From the NCBI RefSeq assembly GCF_963675065.1, contig NZ_OY775906.1:1900001-1964000 (forward strand): a stretch of DNA of 64,000 bases, in the 5' to 3' direction. Both the position numbers and the translations under genes were made by a program. The stretch comes from an uncultured Draconibacterium sp. (GTDB lineage Bacteria; Bacteroidota; Bacteroidia; Bacteroidales; Prolixibacteraceae). Below are positions 33,278 to 42,252 of the stretch, piece by piece. Positions within the stretch are counted from its first letter, which is position 1. Each line of letters starts with the position of its first letter. The notes beneath the pieces were generated by a model. It saw nothing but the letters and a program-made list of their open reading frames with translations. It was not told the origin of the DNA and searched no databases.

Positions 33278-36200
33278 TTAAAATGTAATATTTGCACCGA
33301 ATAAATACGTTCTGGTGAATGGGTACATTCCCCTGTCGATACCAAGACTATTAACAGTAGATGCACCTACTTCAGGATCTACTCCCGGATAGTTTGTAAA
33401 CGTGTGAAGATTCTCAACAGATAAATACAGCCTTAAACTGTTAATGAATGCTTTACTAACCAAGCTTTTAGGAAGTGTATACCCAAGCTGTATCTGCTTT
33501 ATTTTCAGATATTTTCCATCGAACACCATCAAATCACTATGCCATGCATTCGATTCGGTTGCTGCACCCGGCATGGTTGCATTAGTGTTGGTTGGAGTCC
33601 AACGATCATCAAAATAGACCTTTAGTTTATTAAAATTCAAACGGTCGGTTCTAACCATACCTAACATTACATCGTGCCCTGATGCTCCCTGCAAAAAGGC
33701 TTTAAAATCAAATCCCTTGTACGACAAATCAAGGTTCAATCCATACATTAAAGTTGGAATACCGCTACCGATGTATGTTTTATCTTCTGAACTTACAGTT
33801 TTAACAGTTTCACCATCTTTGTTGATGTACAAAGGATTTCCTGTTTCAGGATCGATTCCGTTTGTTTTATATCCGTAGAAGTACCAAATCGGGTTACCCA
33901 CATCAAAGCGAGTGGCCGTTTCAAGATTAATTTCGGCACCGGTTAAATAAGGTTGGTTAGGGTTCATGTAAGTTACCTCGTTATGAAGCGTTGACAGGTT
34001 AGCGCTAATGTTGTAATTAAAATCAGCTAAGCTGTTACGATAACTTAAATCAAATTCAAAACCACGGTTTTCAACATTACCGGCATTAACCGTTGTTGCA
34101 TCGTTTCCTGCAATAAGCGGAGGTGTTCCGGTAGTTAAAAGATCTTTGGTCTTTTTTATGTAGTAGTCTGCCGAAAAAGTGATCCGATCCTGTGCGGCGC
34201 GTATTTCCAAACCAATATCGGTTTGCTCGCTGGTTTCCCATTGCAGGTTCAGGTTGCTCAGGTTTGCCGGCGCAGTTGCAGTTCCCATACTTGAAGATTC
34301 GTTACTAACCCAATATGGATAAGAACCTGTAGTTGAAAGCGGAGCACCGTATTGATAGCGACCGAGATTTGATAAACTACCATTCTGGCCCCAGCTACCA
34401 CGAACCTTAACAAAAGTTATCGGCGTTCCTTCAGGGAAGAACTCTTCGTTAGAGATTACCCAACCGGCTGAAACTGCCGGAAAAATTCCCCAGCGCGTGT
34501 CCACCGGAAGAATATCTGATCCGGCTCCGTCTCTACGTAAACTGGCTTGCAACAAATATTTATTATCAAATTCGTAATTAACACGTCCAAAATAAGATAC
34601 TTTTCGCGTTAGTGTTCTTGAGCTGCTAACATCGTCTGACGGGTCGGCTGCGAGGAACTCAAGGTCATCATATAAAGGACTGTCCTGGGTTAACGGACTT
34701 CCGCTGGCACTTAAATTATTCAACCTGTTTTGATCAGATGACATACCAACAAGGAAAGTCATGTTATGCTTATCGATCCTTTTGTTGTAAATCGCAAAAT
34801 TTTCCCATTGCCAGTAAGTTGTCATAATTGTAGCCTCGCTTACGCTTGATTGCAAATTATTGGTTTGCGCATCATAGTAGTAAACAGGACTATAGTTATG
34901 AGTTCGAATCCCAGTTACATTTCCCCCAAATCTACTGGTGATATTTAAACCTTCAATGGGTGAAAATTCAACAAAAACGTTTCCGAAAAGATTGTTACGT
35001 TCAGTTATAGGAGATGTTGCATCTCTTGTAACAAATGGGTTTGCAGTACTGGTAACATACTGAGATACACCATAGATATTTCCATCAGGATCTTTTAAAA
35101 AGTTGTATCCGTTGTTAATACCATCCTGAACAACCGAAGGTATTTCACTTTCATTTTTGTAAGAAACCGGTGTTAATGGATCGAGCATCAGGGCGCTGGT
35201 AATTACCGAAGTATACTCGCTGTTTTCAGCCACCGACTTCAAACTGGTTTTTGAGAATGTTACGTTGTGTCCAACTTTTACCCAATCGTTAACTTTATAA
35301 TCGGAGTTAAAAGTAAAAGTATAGCGTTTAAAATTGTCCTTGTCTCCGGCAACAACTCCATCCTGATTGAGATAGGAAGCCGAGAGCATAAAAGAACCTC
35401 TTTCGCTGCCACCGGTAAACGATAAATAATGTTTCTCAGTCGGAGATGCTTCAAACATTTCATCCTGCCAATCGGTATCATAAGGATCACTCAAAGCCGA
35501 TTCGGGTAATGTACCAGCTTCAGTCATATATGTTTTATAATCAGCAGCATTTAACACATCAACTTTGCGGGCTTGTGTTTGAATACTGTGTTGAAATTCA
35601 TACATGATACGACCTCTTCCTGCTTCACCAGATTTTGTGGTAACCAGAACCACTCCGTTGGCTCCTTCTGCACCATAAATTGCAGCCGATGCAGCATCTT
35701 TTAACACTTCAATATTTTCAATATCGTTTGGGTCGATCGAGCTCAGATCAGGCACTTTAGTACCATTTACAATGTAAATCGGCTCTGATGAACGGTTAGA
35801 GCCGTATCCTCTAATCCGAATATTCATCGCTGCACCCGGTGCACCCGAGTTTTGAATAACCTGAACACCAGAGGTTTTTCCCTGTAGCGCTTGCTCTGCC
35901 CTGGCAATGGATTGGTTTTGCAGATCTTCCTTTTTTACACTCGATATTGATCCGGTTACAACACTCTTTTTCTGCACACCGTATCCAACAGCAACAACCT
36001 CTTCAAGCCCCACTGTTTCCACCTCAAGCACCACATTTATTTCCGTTTTATCGCCAATGGGAATTTCCTGTTGTTTCATTCCAACAAACGAAAACTGTAA
36101 TATTTCAGCATCGTTATCAACCTCCAATAAATAATTACCATTAATATCGGTTATAATACCAACGGTAGTACCTTTTACCACAACCGACACACCGGGTACC

Positions 36201-36655
36201 GGTTCTCCGGTTTCATCAGTAACCGTACCCCTAATCTGCTTTTTTTGAGGTATGGGTTCATCAAGTATTTCCTTTTCTTTTTTTGTTGAATCAGTCGGAA
36301 CGATAATGATAACCTTATCCCGAACTTCGTAGGTCATATTTGTCCCTTCCAGACACTCATTCAGAATTCCGTCAACTGTAGTTTCAGAAAAACTGCAACT
36401 TATATTGTCCAGCTTTTCAATGTCGTTAACATTGTAAACAAAGGTGAATTCGCTTTGCTCCTTAATGTTTTTGAAAAGATCTTGCAGTGTGCCGTTTTCG
36501 ATGTTCACATTAAGACGTGTAGTTTGTGAATACGAACTAGCTGTTGCCTGGAGAATGATACAGCAAATTAACACTACTGTTAGCCTCATAATCAACAATA
36601 ATTTTCGAAATTTTTCGTAGAAACGAAAAATTTCAGTTACGTTACTTTTTTTCAT
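33278..36655 (-). CDS. SusC-type TonB-dependent transporter with STN domain
   Basis: Outer-membrane oligosaccharide importer, 1125 residues. Order: signal peptide (about 20-45), STN secretin/TonB short N-terminal domain (about 50-120, LNVNIENGTLQDLFKNI), carboxypeptidase-like beta-sandwich (about 138-225, IRGTVTDETGEPVPGV), TonB box region (VVAVGYGVQKK), plug (about 235-345) and a 22-strand barrel ending RTYLFGANITF. The STN domain is the part that contacts FecR anti-sigma factors, and fecR plus an ECF sigma gene lie immediately upstream, so this transporter probably also reports substrate to the sigma factor. The 97-base leader holds the CTGTTACCGC element. Confidence 0.95.
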   Translation of the reverse strand: MKKSNVTEIFRFYEKFRKLLLIMRLTVVLICCIILQATASSYSQTTRLNVNIENGTLQDLFKNIKEQSEFTFVYNVNDIEKLDNISCSFSETTVDGILNECLEGTNMTYEVRDKVIIIVPTDSTKKEKEILDEPIPQKKQIRGTVTDETGEPVPGVSVVVKGTTVGIITDINGNYLLEVDNDAEILQFSFVGMKQQEIPIGDKTEINVVLEVETVGLEEVVAVGYGVQKKSVVTGSISSVKKEDLQNQSIARAEQALQGKTSGVQVIQNSGAPGAAMNIRIRGYGSNRSSEPIYIVNGTKVPDLSSIDPNDIENIEVLKDAASAAIYGAEGANGVVLVTTKSGEAGRGRIMYEFQHSIQTQARKVDVLNAADYKTYMTEAGTLPESALSDPYDTDWQDEMFEASPTEKHYLSFTGGSERGSFMLSASYLNQDGVVAGDKDNFKRYTFTFNSDYKVNDWVKVGHNVTFSKTSLKSVAENSEYTSVITSALMLDPLTPVSYKNESEIPSVVQDGINNGYNFLKDPDGNIYGVSQYVTSTANPFVTRDATSPITERNNLFGNVFVEFSPIEGLNITSRFGGNVTGIRTHNYSPVYYYDAQTNNLQSSVSEATIMTTYWQWENFAIYNKRIDKHNMTFLVGMSSDQNRLNNLSASGSPLTQDSPLYDDLEFLAADPSDDVSSSRTLTRKVSYFGRVNYEFDNKYLLQASLRRDGAGSDILPVDTRWGIFPAVSAGWVISNEEFFPEGTPITFVKVRGSWGQNGSLSNLGRYQYGAPLSTTGSYPYWVSNESSSMGTATAPANLSNLNLQWETSEQTDIGLEIRAAQDRITFSADYYIKKTKDLLTTGTPPLIAGNDATTVNAGNVENRGFEFDLSYRNSLADFNYNISANLSTLHNEVTYMNPNQPYLTGAEINLETATRFDVGNPIWYFYGYKTNGIDPETGNPLYINKDGETVKTVSSEDKTYIGSGIPTLMYGLNLDLSYKGFDFKAFLQGASGHDVMLGMVRTDRLNFNKLKVYFDDRWTPTNTNATMPGAATESNAWHSDLMVFDGKYLKIKQIQLGYTLPKSLVSKAFINSLRLYLSVENLHTFTNYPGVDPEVGASTVNSLGIDRGMYPFTRTYLFGANITF

Positions 36656-36691
36656 AAGTTTACACTGTTTTAGTTTATTAATTTCATTTCT

Positions 36692-36701
36692 GCGGTAACA
36701 G
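36692..36701 (-). promoter_or_regulatory. Candidate ECF-sigma promoter element of susC
   Basis: CTGTTACCGC on the minus strand lies 36 bases before the susC ATG. It is identical to the element at 31312-31303 before the esterase operon, and the next ~18 bases are also alike (AAT and AATTnAT blocks). The spacing suits a -35 box. Confidence 0.5.
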
Positions 36702-36718
36702 AAATGTTCAACTATTAC

Positions 36719-36750
36719 AACGGGAAGTATTGGCGTATTTCCCGTTTTTT
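36719..36750. terminator. Hairpin between fecR and susC
   Basis: AACGGGAA (36719-36726) pairs with TTCCCGTT (36739-36746). The T-run lies on the plus strand, so on the minus strand it would be only a weak stop after fecR. It separates fecR from the susC promoter element. Confidence 0.5.
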
Positions 36751-36752
36751 AA

Positions 36753-37928
36753 TTAATCATATTTCAAAATGGTGATCGTTTCATTGTTTAGTTCAAATTT
36801 TACTTTTTTAGTTAGTTCAATTATTTCCGTAATTTTTGAAATCTCATCGTAACGCTTAACATCAACAGAAAAACGCAGGTCTTTTAGTGCTTCGTTTTCA
36901 TATTCAACATTAATATTGTACCATCTGGTTATGTCGGTAAAAATTTCGTCGAGCGAATTATCGTCAAATAAAATACGACCTTCTGTCCAGGCAGTATACT
37001 TATTTACATTTACCTTTCTTACACTTGCGTTTCCTTCCTCTACTATAAACTGCTCGTTTGGTTTAATCATAAAAGTTTGTGCTGTTTTCGTGCTCGAAAC
37101 ATTAACTTTTCCGCGCACCAGTGTTGTGACAGCTTTTTCTTCATCATTAAAGGCCCTGATATTAAATGCAGTTCCTAAAACATTCACCTTCATTTTATCG
37201 GTAGTAACAATAAAAGGTGATTCTTCGTTATGAGCTACATCAAAAAATGCTTCTCCGCTTATAAATACTTCGCGATTGTTTTTTGCAAAAACTACCGGGT
37301 ATCTAATTGTTGTTTCAGAATTTAACCAAACATGTGTTCCATCAGAAAGGGTTAACTGATATTCGCCTCCTCTCGGAATTTCGATGGTATTGTATTGTAA
37401 TTTTCGCTCGCTAACACGCCTTGTGTTTGGTTTATAAACTACACTATTGGTATCGGAAGAGATAGTTGTGCCATCTGATTCGGTAATATCCGTTCTTACA
37501 TTTTCGAGGCTCACAACCGTTCCGTCAGCAAGTTTTAAAATTGCTTTGCTGGTTCCCGGTTTTATGGCAAGTTCCTGAATAGGTTCAACACTTTGTGGTT
37601 CTAATTGATACCGGTAAAAATAATACGTACCAACGGCGAATACCAAAACAGCAGCAATACGCAATAATACCTGCGACAATTTTATTGTTCTGGTTTTTGC
37701 AATTCTTTTTTCAAAATCGGAAAAAGCCTTTGCAGTATCGTACTTACCCAGATCTTTTAAACTATCGGTAAGGTTTTCGTCGTATTTGAGTTTTTCGTAA
37801 AGAAGGTAATTGTTAGCATCCTGTGTGAACCAATCCGTTAACTGCTGCTGTTCTTTTTCAGTCAGTGGTCGTTCCTTTTCTGCAAGAATAATCTCAGCAA
37901 TAATATGTCCCTGCTCGAATTCGTTCAT
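36753..37928 (-). CDS. FecR-family anti-sigma factor
   Basis: Single-pass membrane regulator, 391 residues. The cytoplasmic N-terminal ~80 residues (with LTEKEQQQLTDWF) would hold the sigma factor. A transmembrane helix follows (about 88-106, LLRIAAVLVFAVGTYYF), then the periplasmic FecR domain (GTSKAILKLADGTVVSLE ... EIPRGGEYQLTLSDGTHVWLN, of which GGEYQLTLSDGTHVWLN is the hallmark) and a C-terminal DUF4974/STN-like domain (YNINVEYENEALKDLRFS). It is encoded between the sigma factor and the STN-bearing SusC, the standard trans-envelope signalling order in Bacteroidota. Confidence 0.94.
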   Translation of the reverse strand: MNEFEQGHIIAEIILAEKERPLTEKEQQQLTDWFTQDANNYLLYEKLKYDENLTDSLKDLGKYDTAKAFSDFEKRIAKTRTIKLSQVLLRIAAVLVFAVGTYYFYRYQLEPQSVEPIQELAIKPGTSKAILKLADGTVVSLENVRTDITESDGTTISSDTNSVVYKPNTRRVSERKLQYNTIEIPRGGEYQLTLSDGTHVWLNSETTIRYPVVFAKNNREVFISGEAFFDVAHNEESPFIVTTDKMKVNVLGTAFNIRAFNDEEKAVTTLVRGKVNVSSTKTAQTFMIKPNEQFIVEEGNASVRKVNVNKYTAWTEGRILFDDNSLDEIFTDITRWYNINVEYENEALKDLRFSVDVKRYDEISKITEIIELTKKVKFELNNETITILKYD

Positions 37929-38042
37929 TCTCAGCTTAATTAGATTAGTGTAGTTAGTAACTTTCTATTTTGGCAAGTTGTTATGGATATAACACCAAAC
38001 CATTAAAAAGCGGGTGACGCTAAAACAACTTTTTTTCAGAAA

Positions 38043-38606
38043 TTAAAATAAAAAAGAATAAAATACTGGTCTCAGACTATCGCGCAAAATCCGGTACGAC
38101 CTTAGTTTTAAAGTTTTTACGGTATTGATTGAAATACCTTTTATTTTTGCGATTTCGGAGTTTGTAAATCCCTGCATGCTCAATAAAATAATATTTCTTC
38201 GTTCGGGAGATAACTCATAAATGGCATTGTAAACCTGACGGTGAACTTCTTCTTCAATCATTATTTGCTGAATAGAAATATCACCATTATCTATATTCTC
38301 CAGTTCATTTGTTTCCTCCTTTTCAGCTCTTTTCCTCTTTTCTGCGTTGCGAATAACATTTAAACTGGCATTTTTAGTAGATAAATAAAGGTAAGAAACC
38401 AGTGCTCTTTGCGAGGTAAACTTTACATCGCTTTTCCAAAGCCGAACAAATAACTCTTGAATAATATCTTCTGACTCTGATAAACTTCTGGTGATGCGAT
38501 AAGAGAAGCGACATAACGACGGAAAGAAATAGTCGTATAAATACTTAAATCCGTCTTTTCGTTTGAAGTTTACCAATTCTAATACATGATCGTTAGATAC
38601 GTTCAT
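38043..38606 (-). CDS. ECF RNA polymerase sigma factor
   Basis: Sigma-70 family ECF factor, 187 residues from the ATG at 38606 (MNVSNDHVLELVNF). A longer in-frame start at 38669 would lie upstream of the predicted promoter and is rejected. Region 2 contains YRITRSLSESEDIIQELFVRLW; region 4 is a helix-turn-helix (FTNSEIAKIKGISINTVKTL) preceded by ELSPERRNIILL. It is paired with the downstream fecR gene 114 bases away and with the STN-domain susC. It would transcribe susCD, and possibly the esterase operon, when the cognate glycan is sensed. Confidence 0.93.
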   Translation of the reverse strand: MNVSNDHVLELVNFKRKDGFKYLYDYFFPSLCRFSYRITRSLSESEDIIQELFVRLWKSDVKFTSQRALVSYLYLSTKNASLNVIRNAEKRKRAEKEETNELENIDNGDISIQQIMIEEEVHRQVYNAIYELSPERRNIILLSMQGFTNSEIAKIKGISINTVKTLKLRSYRILRDSLRPVFYSFLF

Positions 38607-38636
38607 ATTCAGTTTAGATAGATGAGTAGTTCTATA

Positions 38637-38670
38637 CAAATATAATTTTTTTGTGTTAATAAGACACATT
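38637..38670 (-). promoter_or_regulatory. Sigma-gene promoter with overlapping GACACATT palindrome
   Basis: TATATTTG (minus strand, 38644-38637) fits TAnnTTTG about 31 bases before the ATG at 38606. Twenty bases further upstream, where the -33 box should be, lies GTGTTAATAAGACAC (38653-38667, plus-strand reading), a 15-base dyad continuing into ATT. Related sites are at 31438 and 63302. Confidence 0.55.
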
Positions 38671-39289
38671 GAAATAAAATATCTGAAAACTTTATTTCAA
38701 ACCAACCGAATAAAAGCAAGTTGAATTGGTAAGGATGATGAACCAGAGTAAAAGTAAATATTTATTGCCTGCAAAATTCCTTTGCAAAGAAACATCTCGT
38801 AAACAACTAATTTTCTACAACTTAACCGAATACCGACACAGATTTACAACTAATAAAATCACTTCAGGAAACATTTCATACATCTGGTTTTAACATTTCA
38901 TACTGTACGATTAACAAGTTGATCATCTTTTTAATACATTCCTATCACTTGTTTCAATCTTCTTGACATAATTTTGTAATCAGATCATGCAGGCAACAAA
39001 AAATTGTATTGACTGCATATCCAATGAAACGAAATTAAATGGGCAAACTAGTGCATTCAGTAAGTGGAAATTCAACCACTCTGCACAATAAGAATAAAGT
39101 TTAGTTAGATACAAATAAGTTAGTTAGTTAGATGTTTTATATGGATTTAAGTTCGGGCAGGTTACACAGGCTTGTCCGAAGCTTAAATCCTTGAAACCCC
39201 AAACTGACTTCAAAGCGTAAACATCTTTAATCCCAGGTGTTTAATACAAATTATCCTTAACTTGAATACAAAACAATTATCTATACAAA
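38671..39289 (+). promoter_or_regulatory. GH31 control region and long structured leader
   Basis: No gene is visible. TAATTTTG (38969-38976), with CTTG 17 bases upstream at 38948-38951, is the best promoter candidate and implies a leader of about 300 bases. The leader contains GTGCA/TGCAC enclosing AGTGG/CCACT (39051-39086), the direct repeat TTAGTTAGAT at 39101-39110 and 39124-39133 (23 bases apart), and a hairpin of about 18 bp (39143-39160 with 39171-39190). The direct repeat is a candidate site for the neighbouring hybrid two-component regulator. Confidence 0.5.
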
Positions 39290-42127
39290 ATGAAGCAACT
39301 ATTTTTATTTCTGTTAATCGGTATTTTGGCTGTTTCCTGTTCGCAAAAGAATTGGGAAAAAACTCAGGATGCCGTTATTGTTTACCCACAACAAGCCGGC
39401 AAGCAACAGGCGCAGGCTATTAAAATTACGCCTGTACACAACGAAATCATAAAAGTTTCGGCAAGCGCCACAAAAACATTTGCAACAAACGAAAGTCTTA
39501 TCGCACTTTCGCAAAATGAAACGGTTCCTTTTGAAGTTGAAGAAAATGATGATCATCTTATTATTTCAACCGCAAAAACAAAAGTAAAAGTATCAACACA
39601 AACCGGCGAAATCGATTTTATGGATGAGAATGGAAATCCAATTCTACAGGAGAAGGAAAACGGTGGAAAATCGTTCGAGCCAATTGAAGTTGATGGTGTA
39701 AGTGCCTATACTACCCGCCAGGTTTTCGAATCGTCAGACAATGAAGCTTTGTACGGACTTGGACAGCACCAGGCTGACGAAATGAACTACAAAGGGAAAA
39801 ACGAAGAGCTTTTCCAATACAATACTAAAGTATCGGTACCTTTTATTGTTTCAACAAACAATTACGGACTGCTTTGGGATAACTACTCGCTTTCGCGTTT
39901 TGGCGATCCACGCCCTTACGGACAAATCGATCAGTTTAAACTTTACGATGCCGAAGGTAAGGAAGGTGGTTTAACAGCTACCTATATCGATGATAATGAA
40001 AGCGGCCATATTTATACAACCCGCACGGAATCAACTATAGATTACGAGAACCTGGAAACCATCGAGAATTTTCCTGAAGGTTTCGATTTTAACCATGCCC
40101 GCATTGTTTGGGAAGGCGATATTGAGCCCGAAGAAAGTGGAATATTCCATTTCCTGTTGTATTATGCCGGTTACACCAAAATTTGGGTGAACGGCGAATT
40201 AATGGCCGACAAATGGAGAACAGCGTGGAACCCATCGGTAGCTAAATTCCAGTACGATATGAAAGCCGGTGAGAAGTACCATGTAAAACTCGACTGGATT
40301 CCTGATGGCGGTGTTTCATACATTGGGATGAAAGCGCTTTCGCCGGTTGATCCTGATGTGCAGGACAATATTTCCTTCTGGTCGGAAATGGGCGACCAGA
40401 TCGACTATTTCTTTATGAAAGGTAATAGTATGGACGATGTAATCAGCCGCTACCGCACACTTACCGGGAAAGCCCAGGTTATGCCAAAATGGGCAATGGG
40501 TTTCTGGCAAAGTCGCGAGCGCTACAAAACACAGAAAGAACTGGAGAGCACCTTAAAAGAATTCAGAAAAAGAGAAATCCCTATCGATAATATTGTGCAG
40601 GACTGGTCGTACTGGGAAGTTGATAAATGGGGAAGTCATGAGTTCGACAAAGCACGTTTCCCTGATGCACAAGGAATGATTGACATGGTGCACGATAACC
40701 ATGCAAGAATATTAATATCAGTTTGGCCTAAGTTTTATTTAGGAACCGAGCACTACAACGAATTCGACAAAAATGGCTGGATGTATAAACAAGCCATAAA
40801 CGACAGCATCCGCGACTGGATTTACCCGGGGTACATTGGTTCGTTCTACGATGCCTATAATCCGGGAGCCCGAAAACTTTTCTGGGAACAGATTAATGAG
40901 CAGTTATACTCAATGGGAATTGACTCGTGGTGGCTGGATGCTACCGAACCGGACATCTTATCGAATGCCAGCATGGATTACCGCAAAGCATTGATGAATC
41001 CAACAGCTTTAGGATCATCTACACAATATTTTAACGCTTTTGCTCTGATGAACGCCAAAGGTATTTACGAAGGTCAGCGCGAAGAAAACCCAAAAGATCG
41101 TGTGTTTATCCTTACCCGCTCGGGCTTTGCAGGAATGCAACGTTACGGAACAACTACATGGAGTGGCGACATTGGCACCACCTGGGAAGATATGAAAACA
41201 CAAATTTCAGCAGGTATTAACTTCTCCATGTCGGGACTCCCCTATTGGACAATGGATATTGGTGGTTTCTGTGTGCAAAAGAAATTTGAGCGTGCCACTG
41301 AAGGTAGCGAAGATATGAAGGAATGGCGCGAATTAAATACCCGCTGGTACCAGTTTGGAGCTTTTGCACCGCTGTTCAGGGTTCACGGGCAGTATCCTTA
41401 TCGCGAAATTTACAACATTGCACCTGAAAATCATCCGGCCTACAAATCGATGTTGTACTACAACAAACTGCGCTACCGTTTAATGCCCTACATATACAGT
41501 TTAACGGGTGCGGTTTATCACGACGATTATACCATTATGCGTGGTTTGGCGATGGATTTCTCCGACGACCGCCGCGTGCTGAATATTGGCGACCAGTTTA
41601 TGTTTGGCCAATCGATGCTGGTTTGCCCGGTATACGAATACAAAGCCACAAAACGCGACGTATACTTCCCGAACAATGGTGGCTGGTACAACTTGTACAC
41701 AGGCGAATTCCTGGCCGGTGGTCAAAAGTTAAGTGTTGACGCGCCTTACGAAAGAATGCCGTTGTTTGTACGCGAAGGTTCTATCATTCCTGTTGGACCG
41801 GAAATTCAGTACACCGACGAGAAGAAAGGTGCTCCGATCGACATTTATGTGTACACCGGAAAAGATGCTTCGTTTAAATTATACGAAGACGAAGGGACCA
41901 CGTACGCTTACGAAGGTGGTGAATTCAGCACAATCGAATTTACTTATTCAGAAGATACTAATCAGCTGCTTATTGCTGCACGAGATGGCGACTATCCGGA
42001 AATGATTAAAAACCGCGAATTCAGGATTATTAAAGTTTCGCGCGAACAACCGGTGGCGATGCTTGGTAAAACAAGCAATGTAAAAACAGTAAACTACACA
42101 GGAGAAGAAATTACGGTTGAATTATAG
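39290..42127 (+). CDS. GH31 glycosidase with PA14 insert (alpha-xylosidase-like)
   Basis: Retaining exo-glycosidase of family GH31, 945 residues. A lipobox (VSCSQ, Cys17) predicts a lipoprotein. An N-terminal beta-sandwich is interrupted by a PA14-type insert (about 225-345, GIFHFLLYYAGYTKIWVNGE), followed by the (beta/alpha)8 barrel. The nucleophile is Asp550 in WWLDATEPD and the acid/base is Asp627 in WSGDIGTTW; FTRSGF-like loops are also as expected (ILTRSGFAGMQRYG). A PA14 insert at this place is known from alpha-xylosidases acting on xyloglucan, which makes terminal alpha-xylose the most likely target, though alpha-glucosidase activity cannot be excluded. It has its own long leader and terminator. 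Confidence 0.9.
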   Translation: MKQLFLFLLIGILAVSCSQKNWEKTQDAVIVYPQQAGKQQAQAIKITPVHNEIIKVSASATKTFATNESLIALSQNETVPFEVEENDDHLIISTAKTKVKVSTQTGEIDFMDENGNPILQEKENGGKSFEPIEVDGVSAYTTRQVFESSDNEALYGLGQHQADEMNYKGKNEELFQYNTKVSVPFIVSTNNYGLLWDNYSLSRFGDPRPYGQIDQFKLYDAEGKEGGLTATYIDDNESGHIYTTRTESTIDYENLETIENFPEGFDFNHARIVWEGDIEPEESGIFHFLLYYAGYTKIWVNGELMADKWRTAWNPSVAKFQYDMKAGEKYHVKLDWIPDGGVSYIGMKALSPVDPDVQDNISFWSEMGDQIDYFFMKGNSMDDVISRYRTLTGKAQVMPKWAMGFWQSRERYKTQKELESTLKEFRKREIPIDNIVQDWSYWEVDKWGSHEFDKARFPDAQGMIDMVHDNHARILISVWPKFYLGTEHYNEFDKNGWMYKQAINDSIRDWIYPGYIGSFYDAYNPGARKLFWEQINEQLYSMGIDSWWLDATEPDILSNASMDYRKALMNPTALGSSTQYFNAFALMNAKGIYEGQREENPKDRVFILTRSGFAGMQRYGTTTWSGDIGTTWEDMKTQISAGINFSMSGLPYWTMDIGGFCVQKKFERATEGSEDMKEWRELNTRWYQFGAFAPLFRVHGQYPYREIYNIAPENHPAYKSMLYYNKLRYRLMPYIYSLTGAVYHDDYTIMRGLAMDFSDDRRVLNIGDQFMFGQSMLVCPVYEYKATKRDVYFPNNGGWYNLYTGEFLAGGQKLSVDAPYERMPLFVREGSIIPVGPEIQYTDEKKGAPIDIYVYTGKDASFKLYEDEGTTYAYEGGEFSTIEFTYSEDTNQLLIAARDGDYPEMIKNREFRIIKVSREQPVAMLGKTSNVKTVNYTGEEITVEL

Positions 42128-42153
42128 ACAAACAAGTTTAGTTGATTTGAATT

Positions 42154-42188
42154 ACGGGGAACAGAAGCCATTCTGTTTCCCGTTTTTA
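42154..42188 (+). terminator. GH31 terminator
   Basis: A 13-bp stem (42154-42166 with 42171-42183, one G-U) and a 4-base loop are followed by TTTT, 26 bases after the stop codon. Confidence 0.85.
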
Positions 42189-42252
42189 TTATTATTCTTA
42201 CATTCGCAAATGTCGGAATTTGAACTTTTTACATAAACGATTCTAACCTAAA

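Noticed and set aside
38607..38669. Upstream in-frame start for the ECF sigma gene
   Set aside because: The start at 38669 precedes the predicted -7 element and overlaps the palindrome; region 2 is complete from the ATG at 38606.
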